Source: Georgenia wutianyii (lineage in GTDB: Bacteria > Actinomycetota > Actinomycetes > Actinomycetales > Actinomycetaceae). From it: DNA of 64,000 bases. The stretch spans positions 1,612,001 through 1,676,000 of the forward strand of contig NZ_CP040899.1 of NCBI RefSeq assembly GCF_006349365.1. The letters run 5' to 3'. The notes beneath the pieces are model-generated. The model was not told the DNA's origin and did no database searches. It saw only the letters and a list, made by a program, of their open reading frames with translations. Below, piece after piece: positions 48,784 to 56,513 of the stretch; the first letter of the stretch is position 1, and each line of letters begins with the position of its first letter. The position numbers and the translations under genes were made by a program.

Positions 48784-49680
48784 ATGGACACGCTGCCGAG
48801 CGCCGGACCCGCGGGCGCATGGTCACCGCCCCTGCCGGAGGCCGAGGGGTTCGAGCACCTCGTCGTGGAGACGCCGGGCCTGCGGACGCATCTCGCCGCC
48901 GTGGGGGAGGGGCGCCCGGTCCTCCTCCTGCACGGCAGCCCGCAGCACTGGTGGCAGTGGCGCGATGTCGCACCGGCGCTTGCGGCACACGGCTACCGGG
49001 CGCTGTGCCCGGACCTCCGGGGCGCCGGCTGGACGTCGGCACGCGACCCGCGCGTCGACCGCGAGACGCGCATGGAGGATCTGCTCGCGCTGCTCGACGC
49101 ACTCGACCTCGACCGCGTGGACCTCGTCTCGCACGACATGGGCGTCGTCACCGCCATGCAGCTGAGCTACGAGCACCCGGAACGGGTCAGGACGGCGGTA
49201 CAGCTCAGCGTGCCGCCCGGGTTCATGCGCTTCGCTCCGCAGCTGTACCGGGCCTTCTCACACCTCCCGCGCTTCGTGTGGCACCGGCGCGGCGCGCCGA
49301 TGGACCGGACGTTCTCCGAGAGGTACGCCGCGCATCCTGTCCCGGCCGAGGTTCTCGCGGCGCACCTCGCGCCGATGGCACGGCCGGAGGTCGACGCCGC
49401 GGTCCGGCCGCTCACCCGACGCATGGTCCTGCCCGAAGCGGCACGGATGGTGGGCGGGACCTACCGGCGCCGTCGCCTCACCGTGCCGACGCTCGTCGTG
49501 TTCGGCCGGCGCGACTACGGCTTCGAGGAAGGGCTCGTCGCCACCATCTGCCGCGACGCCGGCACGTGCGCCGACCACCTCGAGATCACCTACGTGGACG
49601 ACGCCGCGCACTTCATCACCGACGACGCGCCCGCCGAGGTGGCCGAGCTCGCTCTCGACTGGTTCGCACGCGCGGCCTGA
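48784..49680 (+). CDS. Alpha/beta-fold hydrolase, epoxide-hydrolase/dehalogenase type
   Basis: 298 aa. Oxyanion motif LHGSPQHWWQW. The nucleophile elbow is SHDMGV, so the nucleophile is Asp rather than Ser, as in epoxide hydrolases and haloalkane/fluoroacetate dehalogenases. FGRRDYG and AAHF supply the acid and His. Substrate unknown, likely a xenobiotic or the TetR ligand. ATG has GAAGAAGG upstream and is just after the TetR operator. Confidence 0.86.
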   Translation: MDTLPSAGPAGAWSPPLPEAEGFEHLVVETPGLRTHLAAVGEGRPVLLLHGSPQHWWQWRDVAPALAAHGYRALCPDLRGAGWTSARDPRVDRETRMEDLLALLDALDLDRVDLVSHDMGVVTAMQLSYEHPERVRTAVQLSVPPGFMRFAPQLYRAFSHLPRFVWHRRGAPMDRTFSERYAAHPVPAEVLAAHLAPMARPEVDAAVRPLTRRMVLPEAARMVGGTYRRRRLTVPTLVVFGRRDYGFEEGLVATICRDAGTCADHLEITYVDDAAHFITDDAPAEVAELALDWFARAA

Positions 49681-49742
49681 GGCAGATGACTCCTGGCCGC
49701 GGCGCCGGTCAGCACCGCAAGACCCTAGACGGAGGAATGCGC

Positions 49743-50384
49743 ATGTCACGCACGAGGATCCACAACCTGTCCATCTCGCTCGACGGCTTCGGCGCGGGGG
49801 AGGGCCAGAGCCTGGAGACGCCCATGGGCCACGCCGGCGAGCGGCTCCACGAGTGGATGTTCGCCACCGGCTTCGGCGCCTCGCTCATCGGCGCCGAGTC
49901 CGGCAGCGAGGGCGTCGACGACGCCATGGCGCGCCGGCACGAGGAGGGGATCGGCGCCGAGATCATGGGCGCGAACAAGTTCGGCCCGCCCGGCTGGCAG
50001 GACGATCCCGAGTGGCGCGGCTGGTGGGGTGAGACGCCGCCGTTCCACACGCCGACCTTCGTGCTCACGCACCGGCCGTGGCCGCCGCTGGAGATGGCCG
50101 GCGGCACGACGTTCCACTTCCTCGACGCCGGCCCGGCACAGGCGCTGGAGGTCGCCCGCGAGGCCGCCGGCGGCCTGGACGTGCGGATCGGTGGTGGTGC
50201 GAGCGTCGCACGCGACTTCATCGCGGCCGGCCTCGTCGACGACATCCACGTGGTCGTCGTCCCGATCGTGCTCGGCCGCGGCAGCCGGCTGTGGGACGGG
50301 CTCGAGGCCATCGAGCGGGACTACGACGTCGAGGCGGTCTCGACCGCGAGCGGCGTCACCCACCTCACGATGACGAGGCGCTGA
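49743..50384 (+). CDS. Dihydrofolate reductase family (RibD C-terminal-like) protein
   Basis: 213 aa. RibD_C/DHFR-like fold: SISLDGFGAGEGQS, then GANKFGPPGW, and a NADPH-binding GGASVARDFIAAGLVDDIHVVVVPIVLG. This family of reductases is not itself RibD and has no deaminase domain. ATG 49743 is preferred over 49737 because GGAGGA (49731-49736) gives 6-nt spacing. Follows the hydrolase by 62 nt. Confidence 0.87.
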   Translation: MSRTRIHNLSISLDGFGAGEGQSLETPMGHAGERLHEWMFATGFGASLIGAESGSEGVDDAMARRHEEGIGAEIMGANKFGPPGWQDDPEWRGWWGETPPFHTPTFVLTHRPWPPLEMAGGTTFHFLDAGPAQALEVAREAAGGLDVRIGGGASVARDFIAAGLVDDIHVVVVPIVLGRGSRLWDGLEAIERDYDVEAVSTASGVTHLTMTRR

Positions 50385-50529
50385 CACGGCGCCTCACCGC
50401 GACTGTGCGCCCCCGTGCCGTCCACCGTGCGCTCGCTCTGGCGGCCGCACGGTCCCGGCGCGGGGGGCACAGTGGAGCCCCGCGTGAAGTGCGCGCGGAC
50501 TCGGCAGGCCTCCTCCTACAGTGAGACGG

Positions 50530-50946
50530 GTGCAGATCCGACCCCTCGAGCCCGCCGACTACGACTCGGCAGTCGCACTGTGGGAAGCCGTCAGCTTGAC
50601 CCGGCCGTGGAACGACGCCCGTGCTGACCTGACCAGGGCCATGCAGGGTCCCGACTCGACGGTCCTGGGCGGTTATGAGCCCACCGGGACCTTGGTCGCT
50701 ACCGCCATGGTCGGCCACGACGGTCATCGAGGATGGGTCTACTACGTGGCCGTCACTCCGGACCTCCAGGGCAAGGGGTATGCCCGGATGCTCATGCGGG
50801 CCTGTGAGCAGTGGGTACGCGAGCGGCACATACCGAAGATCCAGCTGATGGTCCGCGCACAGAACGCCGGCGTCATCGGGTTCTACGAGGCCCTGGGGTA
50901 CGAGGCGTCCGACGTCAAGGTGCTGGGCCGTCGGTTCGACGACTGA
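50530..50946 (+). CDS. GNAT acetyltransferase (YpeA-like)
   Basis: 138 aa. GNAT fold with LWEAVSLTRPWNDARADL, a motif shared with YpeA, and the acetyl-CoA loop VTPDLQGKGYARML, then NAGVIGFYEALGYE. Acceptor unknown. GTG at 50530 is 7 nt after TACAGT (50517-50522), leaderless; the GTG at 50521 lies inside that box. Slightly different codon feel from neighbours. Confidence 0.83.
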   Translation: MQIRPLEPADYDSAVALWEAVSLTRPWNDARADLTRAMQGPDSTVLGGYEPTGTLVATAMVGHDGHRGWVYYVAVTPDLQGKGYARMLMRACEQWVRERHIPKIQLMVRAQNAGVIGFYEALGYEASDVKVLGRRFDD

Positions 50947-51044
50947 CGAGCTTTGGGCACGCCGGTCCGAGCGTCGCGCCTCACGGCAGTCGTCCTGGAC
51001 ATCGCCCGGTCGGAGGCCGATCGGCATTCGTTGGCGTAACGCCG

Positions 51045-51058
51045 ATAATGTACATTAT
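51045..51058. promoter_or_regulatory. 14-bp perfect AT-rich palindrome, orphan operator
   Basis: ATAATGTACATTAT is fully self-complementary and conspicuous in this GC-rich region. It has the form of a dimeric repressor site, yet lies between the convergent GNAT and ASCH gene ends and serves neither. A 22-codon ORF begins inside it at 51057. Probably the remains of a regulated promoter. Confidence 0.55.
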
Positions 51059-51125
51059 GTCAAAACGCTGCAGCCGGCCAGGATGCCTGGCCGATGCGCC
51101 ACTCCCTCACCAGGGCATGAGCTGA
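51057..51125 (+). pseudogene. 22-codon ORF, possible remnant of a Cys-containing protein
   Basis: ATG inside the palindrome gives MSKRCSRPGCLADAPLPHQG then two residues. The CSRPGC start resembles zinc-finger-like N-termini of small actinobacterial proteins, but the frame stops after 22 codons, 8 nt before the ASCH stop. There is no Shine-Dalgarno. May be chance. Confidence 0.25.
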
Positions 51126-51132
51126 CGGGACG

Positions 51133-51678
51133 TCAGTCCGCGATCTCCGGCGGCCACACGACACGGAAGCGCTCGAAGACGATCTCGTGCTGGTCGATGA
51201 ACACGTCGCCGCGTGCGGCGCAGGTGCGTTCCCAGTAACGCCGGTGCTCCCGCAGCCACGACTGCAGCGTCCGGTCGCCCTCGCCCTCGTCGCGGGCGAA
51301 GTCCTCGTCGACGTCACCGATCGTTCCCAGGCGCAGCTCGGTGCTGCGCAGCACCGCTCGAGGAGCTCCGGCCCCGTCGCAGGCGACCCAGTGCGAGCCG
51401 ACTCGCGGCAGCGCCTCACCGCGTGCGGCGAACTCGGCGACTAGGTCGGCGGTGGCCCGCTTCGTGCCGTTCAGGACGATCGCCAACAGCTCGTCGGACA
51501 GCTCGGCCGAGTCCCCGAACCGGTCGACCGTGTGCTCCGACCCGGCGCTCACCACCTCCGGGTGGGCGCCTGCGTACTCCGCCCACATGCGCTCCGCCGC
51601 CTCGGTGTCGAGCGCGGCCGCCGGCGTCGGGCCCGTGGGCGGCGGACTGGTGTCGGACGAGCGATCCTGGTCGGTCAC
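51133..51678 (-). CDS. ASCH-domain protein
   Basis: 181 aa. N-terminal acidic/Pro-rich tail, then an ASCH domain: LAIVLNGTKRATADLVAEF, RVGSHWVACDGAGAPRAVLRSTEL and the C-terminal FERFRVVW. ASCH is an RNA-binding PUA-like fold in some proteins and a nucleobase/amidohydrolase in others (YqfB class). Start GTG overlaps the stop of a 55-aa membrane protein (GTGA), placing it last in a five-gene minus operon. Confidence 0.85.
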   Translation of the reverse strand: MTDQDRSSDTSPPPTGPTPAAALDTEAAERMWAEYAGAHPEVVSAGSEHTVDRFGDSAELSDELLAIVLNGTKRATADLVAEFAARGEALPRVGSHWVACDGAGAPRAVLRSTELRLGTIGDVDEDFARDEGEGDRTLQSWLREHRRYWERTCAARGDVFIDQHEIVFERFRVVWPPEIAD

Positions 51679-51842
51679 ACGCCGATCGTCCCACGAGCTC
51701 TGATCGCCCCTCCCCCGGCTCCGACCCGGTCAGCCCGGACGTTTCGGACGAGGCGGGCGACGAGCACCGCCCCGCCCGTCACGACGCCGCCGATGACCGG
51801 CATGAGGAGGAACGCGCTGAACATCAGGTCGTAGGTGGCCAC
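51675..51842 (-). CDS. Small single-span membrane protein (55 aa)
   Basis: GTG at 51842 with GGAAGAGA upstream. One membrane helix (about residues 6-32: FSAFLLMPVIGGVV, then VLVARLVRN) followed by a basic tail. Too short for most ORF lists. Its stop overlaps the ASCH GTG, which supports it as a real gene. Role unknown. Confidence 0.65.
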   Translation of the reverse strand: MATYDLMFSAFLLMPVIGGVVTGGAVLVARLVRNVRADRVGAGGGAIRARGTIGV

Positions 51843-51894
51843 AGATCTCTTCCTGTCGGTGGTGACGGGCCTCGCCCGGCGCCGTCGTCCGGCG

Positions 51895-52062
51895 CTACTT
51901 CTTCGTGTTCCTCTTCGGTGTTGCCGGTGTCTTCGGCGGGGTGGGCAGCGGACGCTTCGGACCCTCGTCGCGCGGCTCGACGACCCATCCCTCGGTGAGC
52001 GAGCCGGCGTCCGGCACCTGCCACCCCGGCTCCCGCGGCGGCGGGCCCTCCTCGCGGGTCAC
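51895..52062 (-). CDS. Small Pro/Lys-rich protein (55 aa)
   Basis: Starts with a GTG (52062) overlapping the previous gene's stop (GTGA). VTREEGPPPREPGWQVPDAG at the N-terminus, then many charged residues and Pro, ending in KRNTKK. No membrane helix. Function unknown; supported by overlap with its neighbour and by normal codon use. Confidence 0.6.
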   Translation of the reverse strand: MTREEGPPPREPGWQVPDAGSLTEGWVVEPRDEGPKRPLPTPPKTPATPKRNTKK

Positions 52063-52262
52063 TGTCCGGCCGCCTGCGACCGGCGCGGACGGGAGACCGA
52101 GGCCCCGTTGCTCGGGGGCGTCGAGGGGCGCTCGACTGCTTCACCCGGGGCCGACCGGGCCGAGTACCCACCGGCGCTGGGCGCGACCCACTTCGTCCGG
52201 ACGGGCGCCACTCCCCTGACGCTCTCTCCCTTGTCGCCCCTGGTGCTCCCCTTGGTACGCAT
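52059..52262 (-). CDS. Small basic protein after the DUF6338 gene (67 aa)
   Basis: ATG at 52262 has GAGGAGG 4-5 nt upstream. MRTKGSTRGDKGESVRG, then a short motif TKWVAPSAGGYSA, and a Ser/Pro/Arg-rich tail. I recall similar short proteins following DUF6338 genes but cannot confirm it here. Starts 24 nt after the DUF6338 stop. Unknown function. Confidence 0.65.
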   Translation of the reverse strand: MRTKGSTRGDKGESVRGVAPVRTKWVAPSAGGYSARSAPGEAVERPSTPPSNGASVSRPRRSQAAGQ

Positions 52263-52286
52263 CACGCCTCCTCGACCGCCCCAGTA

Positions 52287-52934
52287 TCAGTTCTCTGGCG
52301 GGATGAAGTCCACCACGAGGGCGTCCTGGCAGCGGATGATCACCCCCTCCGGCGCCGAGACCTCCGCGGTGAAGGTCCCCTCCTCCGACATGACGTAGCC
52401 GACCTCCAGGTAGAGCTCCTGCGGCTCGGGGAACGACGTCGCGAAGGAGTCGTACCCGAACCAGCCCCCTGCCCAGGAGCCGTCGGACAGGCGGACGCGG
52501 ACCCAGCCGGGCCGGACGGTGGCGAAGGCGTAGTCCCAGGCACTGGGCGTCGGGTTCCAGGACCTCCTCAGCCTCAGCCGCGACGTCAGCGTGGCGCTGA
52601 GCTCGGCGAACCATCGCGACGTCCTGAGGTAGACGGCCGCTCGCGCCGCTGCCCATGGCACGAGCACGACCAGGAGCAGGAACGCGAGGGCCACCAGCCG
52701 GATGTCCTCGAAGGTGGAGGCCGGCTCGCGGACGTACCTCACCACCGTCGGGCCGAACGCGGCGGCGTAGACGCCGGCGAAGACCGCGCTCGCCGCGACT
52801 GCTCGCAGCACCCGGACCGCGAACTCCCGCTCGTCGGGGCCGGGACCCGCCACCTTGCGCCTGCTCACCTGGTAGACGAACCCGGGCATGACGGCAGCGA
52901 GGATGACGGCCACCTGCATCCACGTCTCAGGCAC
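52287..52934 (-). CDS. DUF6338-type membrane protein
   Basis: 215 aa. GTG 52934 after GGGGGAGGA. Three hydrophobic segments (first at residues about 5-22, then about 44-62 and 82-101), followed by a cytoplasmic beta-rich part with VRVRLSDGSWAGGWFGYDSFATSFPEPQELYL, the most recognisable DUF6338 region. Function unknown. It leads the minus operon ending in the ASCH gene. An open frame continues upstream to 53291 but overlaps the divergent ATP-grasp gene. Confidence 0.75.
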   Translation of the reverse strand: MPETWMQVAVILAAVMPGFVYQVSRRKVAGPGPDEREFAVRVLRAVAASAVFAGVYAAAFGPTVVRYVREPASTFEDIRLVALAFLLLVVLVPWAAARAAVYLRTSRWFAELSATLTSRLRLRRSWNPTPSAWDYAFATVRPGWVRVRLSDGSWAGGWFGYDSFATSFPEPQELYLEVGYVMSEEGTFTAEVSAPEGVIIRCQDALVVDFIPPEN

Positions 52935-53106
52935 AGGTCCTCCCCCGCGTGTGGGCGTGGCCCGATTCTCCACCCGCCCGCCGTACGCCGGTAGCGGTTC
53001 CACGGCGGAAGGAAGCCCCGGGCGCCGGGAAGGTCGCCCCTCTCCCCCGGTGCCTGGGCCCCTCCCTACCGGGCGACCGCCCCGGGGCCCGCCTACGATT
53101 TTGCCC

Positions 53107-54015
53107 ATGGAGGCTGTGAGACAGGACACGCGCACGCTGCTCGTCACCGGTGCGGCCGGGCCGGCGGGCCGCGCACTGGGCAGACAGCTGCTCGCGCGCG
53201 GCCCCGACGACCCGCTCGGCGTCGTGGGCGTGGACGCCGTGCCGGCCTCCGTGCCCGGCTTCGCCGCGGTCGAGTCCGCACCGTGGGCCACCGACCCCTC
53301 CTACGACCGGCTCATGCTCGAGCTCCTCGCCCGCGTCGAGCCCGACCTGGTCGTCCCGACGGTCTCCGAGGAGCTCCCCCGCCTCGCCGTCCTGGCCGAG
53401 GCGGCGGGCCTCACCGGCAGGGTCGTCGTCTCCCCGCCCGGACCGGCGGCCGTCGCCGGTGACAAGCTCCTCACCATGTGGGCCCTCGCCCGCCAGGACG
53501 TCGCCGTCCCCCGCCACGCCCCCGCGGACGCCTTCGCCTCCACCGCGACCGTCCTGCGCCACTTCGACGGGCCCGTCGTCGTCAAGCCCCGCGTGTCACG
53601 TGGCGGGCGGGGCGTGCACGTCGTGCAGGACGCGGACGCACAGCACTGGTCCGACTTCGACGGCTCGTGGGTGGTGCAGGCGTTCGCGCCGGGCCGCGAG
53701 TACAGCCCGCAGGTCTACCGCTCCCCCGTCACCGGTGAGAGCGTCGTCGTCGTCCTCGAGAAGACCGAGCTCGAGGACGGGCTCGTCGGCAACGCCACCG
53801 CCGTGCGACGCGTGTCCGACGGCGGGGCCCAGGACGTCGCCGACCTCGCCACGCGCTGCGCCCGGGCCCTCGGGCTCGTCGGCCCGCTCGACATGGACGT
53901 GCGCCGCCTGGACGACGGCACCCCCGTCGTCCTCGAGGTCAACGCCCGCTTCGGCGCTGTCTCCGCCGAGGCCCCGGAGATCTTCGAGGCGCTCCTCGGC
54001 GACTGGCCGGGCTGA
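53107..54015 (+). CDS. ATP-grasp protein, carbamoyl-phosphate-synthase-like
   Basis: 302 aa. N-terminal nucleotide-binding fold (LLVTGAAGPAGRALGRQLL), then ATP-grasp: GPVVVKPRVSRGGRGVHVV, SWVVQAFAPGREYSPQ, and metal-binding VLEVNARFG. Resembles small CarB-like ligases of unknown substrate that build an amide or peptide bond. ATG is 6 nt after TACGAT (53095-53100), leaderless. Followed after 3 nt by a glycosyltransferase. Confidence 0.84.
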   Translation: MEAVRQDTRTLLVTGAAGPAGRALGRQLLARGPDDPLGVVGVDAVPASVPGFAAVESAPWATDPSYDRLMLELLARVEPDLVVPTVSEELPRLAVLAEAAGLTGRVVVSPPGPAAVAGDKLLTMWALARQDVAVPRHAPADAFASTATVLRHFDGPVVVKPRVSRGGRGVHVVQDADAQHWSDFDGSWVVQAFAPGREYSPQVYRSPVTGESVVVVLEKTELEDGLVGNATAVRRVSDGGAQDVADLATRCARALGLVGPLDMDVRRLDDGTPVVLEVNARFGAVSAEAPEIFEALLGDWPG

Positions 54016-54018
54016 GCG

Positions 54019-55296
54019 GTGACCGGCGTCGCCATCGCGCTCGTCCTGGTGATCGGCGTGTCGCTGCTGGCCGTCGGGATCGTCCGGCTCGCCATCCTCC
54101 CCTGGGCGATCGTCTTCGAGCTCCGTGGCCGCAGCAAGGGCCTCGGCCCGGCCGGCTGCGGCCCGCTGTTCATCGAGCCACCTCTCGTGAGCGTCATCAT
54201 CCCGGCGTTCGAGGAGGGCAGGGTGATCGGCAACTGCATCCAGTCGCTCCTGCGCAGCGACCACGCGCGGCTCGAGATCGTGTGCGTCGACGACGGCTCA
54301 GCGGACGACACCTACGACTGGATGCGGCACTTCGCCGCCGCCGACCCCCGGGTGCAGGCGATCCGCCAGGTCAACGGGGGCAAGGGAAGTGCCCTCAACA
54401 CGGGCATCGCCGCCTCCCACGGCGAGGTCCTCCTGCTCGCCGACGCCGACGGCATCTTTCGCCCGGACACCGTCACCCGCCTGCTGCGCGGGTTCCGCGA
54501 CGAGAAGGTCGGCGCCGTGTGCGGCAACGACCGACCGGTCAACACCGACCGCATCCTCACCCGCCTCCTGGCGCTCATCAGCCACGTCGGCACCGGGCTC
54601 ATGCGCCGCGCCCTCGACACCCTCGGCTGCCTGCCCATCGTCTCGGGCAACATCGGCGCCTTCCGGCGCGACGTCCTCGAGCAGACCGGGCCGGTGGACA
54701 CCTCGACCCTCGGTGAGGACCTCGAGCTCACGTGGCGGGTCCACCGCAGCGGCTACCAGGTCGCCTTCGCCCCGGACGCCGTCGTCTACGCCGAGTCCCC
54801 CTCGACCCTGCGCGGCCTGTGGCGCCAGCGCGTGCGCTGGGCACGAGGGCTGCTCCAGGTGACCGCGCTGCACCGCCGCATGGTCGGCAACCCCCGGTAC
54901 GGCGCCTTCGGCGTCTACCTGCTCTTCAACACCGTCTCGCAGGTCATCGCACCCTTCCTCCAGGTGCTCGGCGCCATCGCCCTGGTCGTGCTCGTCGTCG
55001 TCCAGGGCACGCGGTGGCTGCCCGAGTCGCTGGTCGCCTGGATCCTGTTCGTCGGCCTCGGCATGTCGGTCGTCCTCCTCCTCGCCGCCGTGCTCGTCGA
55101 CCGGGCGCCCCGCGACCTGCGACACGCCTGGACGATCGTCCTCTGGCCGCTGTACTCGACCCTCATGACCTTCGTCATCCTCGACGCCGCGCGGCTCGAG
55201 CTCAGCAACGCGGAGAACAGATGGAACAAGCTGGAGCGGACCGGGACAGTGAGCGTGGACGGCCTCGTCGACGACCAGGACCCTGGGCCGTCATGA
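54019..55296 (+). CDS. Processive family 2 glycosyltransferase (membrane)
   Basis: 425 aa. One N-terminal helix; GT-A domain with VDDGSADDT, DADGIFRPD, EDLELTWRVHR and the processive RQRVRWARG (QxxRW-like); then C-terminal membrane helices. Resembles PgaC/IcaA and hyaluronan/cellulose synthase type enzymes that make and export a beta-linked polysaccharide. GTG start; stop overlaps the ATG of the next gene. Product unknown. Confidence 0.88.
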   Translation: MTGVAIALVLVIGVSLLAVGIVRLAILPWAIVFELRGRSKGLGPAGCGPLFIEPPLVSVIIPAFEEGRVIGNCIQSLLRSDHARLEIVCVDDGSADDTYDWMRHFAAADPRVQAIRQVNGGKGSALNTGIAASHGEVLLLADADGIFRPDTVTRLLRGFRDEKVGAVCGNDRPVNTDRILTRLLALISHVGTGLMRRALDTLGCLPIVSGNIGAFRRDVLEQTGPVDTSTLGEDLELTWRVHRSGYQVAFAPDAVVYAESPSTLRGLWRQRVRWARGLLQVTALHRRMVGNPRYGAFGVYLLFNTVSQVIAPFLQVLGAIALVVLVVVQGTRWLPESLVAWILFVGLGMSVVLLLAAVLVDRAPRDLRHAWTIVLWPLYSTLMTFVILDAARLELSNAENRWNKLERTGTVSVDGLVDDQDPGPS

Positions 55297-56456
55297 TCCT
55301 GCTCACCGTCGTCGCCGTACTCGTCGTCGCCGTGGTCATCGCCGCGCCGTGGCGTGACGTCCCGCCCGACCTGGCGGTTGAGGACCTGCCCGAGGAGCTG
55401 CGCTCGGTCAGCGTCGACTTCGGCATCGTCATCGACCCCGGCACAGACTGGGCGGCGATCGACGCCCGCCTCGACGAGGCCGGCGTGACGGCGGTGGACC
55501 TCAACGCCGGCCGGGTGGAGTTCACCGCGTTCGACTGGCCCGCCCACCCCGACGCGGCGGCCGAGTCCGGCGCCGACCACCTCGCCCGCGCCTCCCGCGC
55601 CCTGCGGGAGAGTGCCGACGGCAGTGCGCGGCCGGTCGGGCTCATCGTCGACGCGTACGTCCCTGCCTGGATCGCCGAGAACCCCTCCCTCGCCGGGACG
55701 TCCGCAGAGGGCGTCCGGTCGCAGTACCTGCCCTCGGCCCACCAGCTCGCCCGGGGTGAGGTGGGCGAGCGTCTCGTGCAGTACGTCGCCGCGCTCGGCG
55801 AGCGCTACGACCCCAGTCAGATCGCGGTGACCGAGCTCTTCCTCAGCGGCTTCCACTTCGGGGAGGAGGACCTCGCGCTGTTCCAGGAGATGACCGGTGC
55901 CGTGGACTGGCCCCGTGACGCGGACGGCACGATCGCCGAGAGCGACCCCGCGCTGGGAGCGTGGACCTCCCAGGTGATCGCCGACCTGCTCGCCCGGATG
56001 CGCGCCGCCCTCGACGACGTGCGCGACGGGGCGGGCGCACACATCGCGCTGGCCGTCGACGTCCGGGTCAACTGGACCGACCCGGCCCTCGGCGACCCCT
56101 CGAGCGGTCAGGACTACACCGTCCTCCTCGAGGCCGCGGACCGCCTGGTCCTGTGGGCCTACCTCTACGCCCAGCGCCCGCCCGCCGAGATCGAGGAGGT
56201 GACCGCGGCACTCGAGGACGCAGGCTTCGACATGTCCCGGTTCACCGTCTCGGTCGGGCTGTGGTCCGGCCGGGCCAGCGCGGAGGACGGGGGGTCCGAG
56301 GAGTCCATCCCGGCCGAGACGCTGCAGGAGGCCGTCGGGCTCGCCGCCACCAACGGGATCACGTCCGTCAACGTCAGCCCGCTCTCGCTCATGACCGACG
56401 AGGACTGGCAGGCCCTCGCGACCGTGTGGGGCTCGAGGGCCACTCCCACCTCATGA
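55293..56456 (+). CDS. Exported TIM-barrel-like protein, putative glycoside-hydrolase partner
   Basis: 387 aa. N-terminal uncleaved-type hydrophobic segment (residues about 1-19), then a soluble domain with barrel-like segments (GVTAVDLNAGRVEFTAF, LIVDAYVPAW, LSGFHFGEED, IALAVDVRVNW, LVLWAYLYAQRPP). This pattern resembles glycoside-hydrolase-like domains (for example the PgaB C-terminal domain) acting with PgaC-like synthases. Catalytic residues cannot be assigned. Overlaps the glycosyltransferase gene. Confidence 0.65.
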   Translation: MILLTVVAVLVVAVVIAAPWRDVPPDLAVEDLPEELRSVSVDFGIVIDPGTDWAAIDARLDEAGVTAVDLNAGRVEFTAFDWPAHPDAAAESGADHLARASRALRESADGSARPVGLIVDAYVPAWIAENPSLAGTSAEGVRSQYLPSAHQLARGEVGERLVQYVAALGERYDPSQIAVTELFLSGFHFGEEDLALFQEMTGAVDWPRDADGTIAESDPALGAWTSQVIADLLARMRAALDDVRDGAGAHIALAVDVRVNWTDPALGDPSSGQDYTVLLEAADRLVLWAYLYAQRPPAEIEEVTAALEDAGFDMSRFTVSVGLWSGRASAEDGGSEESIPAETLQEAVGLAATNGITSVNVSPLSLMTDEDWQALATVWGSRATPTS

Positions 56457-56472
56457 GCCCTCCGGCGTACGA

Positions 56473-56507
56473 CGACGCCCCCGGGAGGCGTGCTCCCGGG
56501 GGCGTCG
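56473..56507. terminator. Strong bidirectional hairpin
   Basis: 15-bp perfect stem (56473-56487 with 56493-56507; core GCCCCCGGGAG) and 5-nt loop GCGTG between two convergent genes. No long U-tract. Confidence 0.88.
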
Positions 56508-56513
56508 GAGGTG

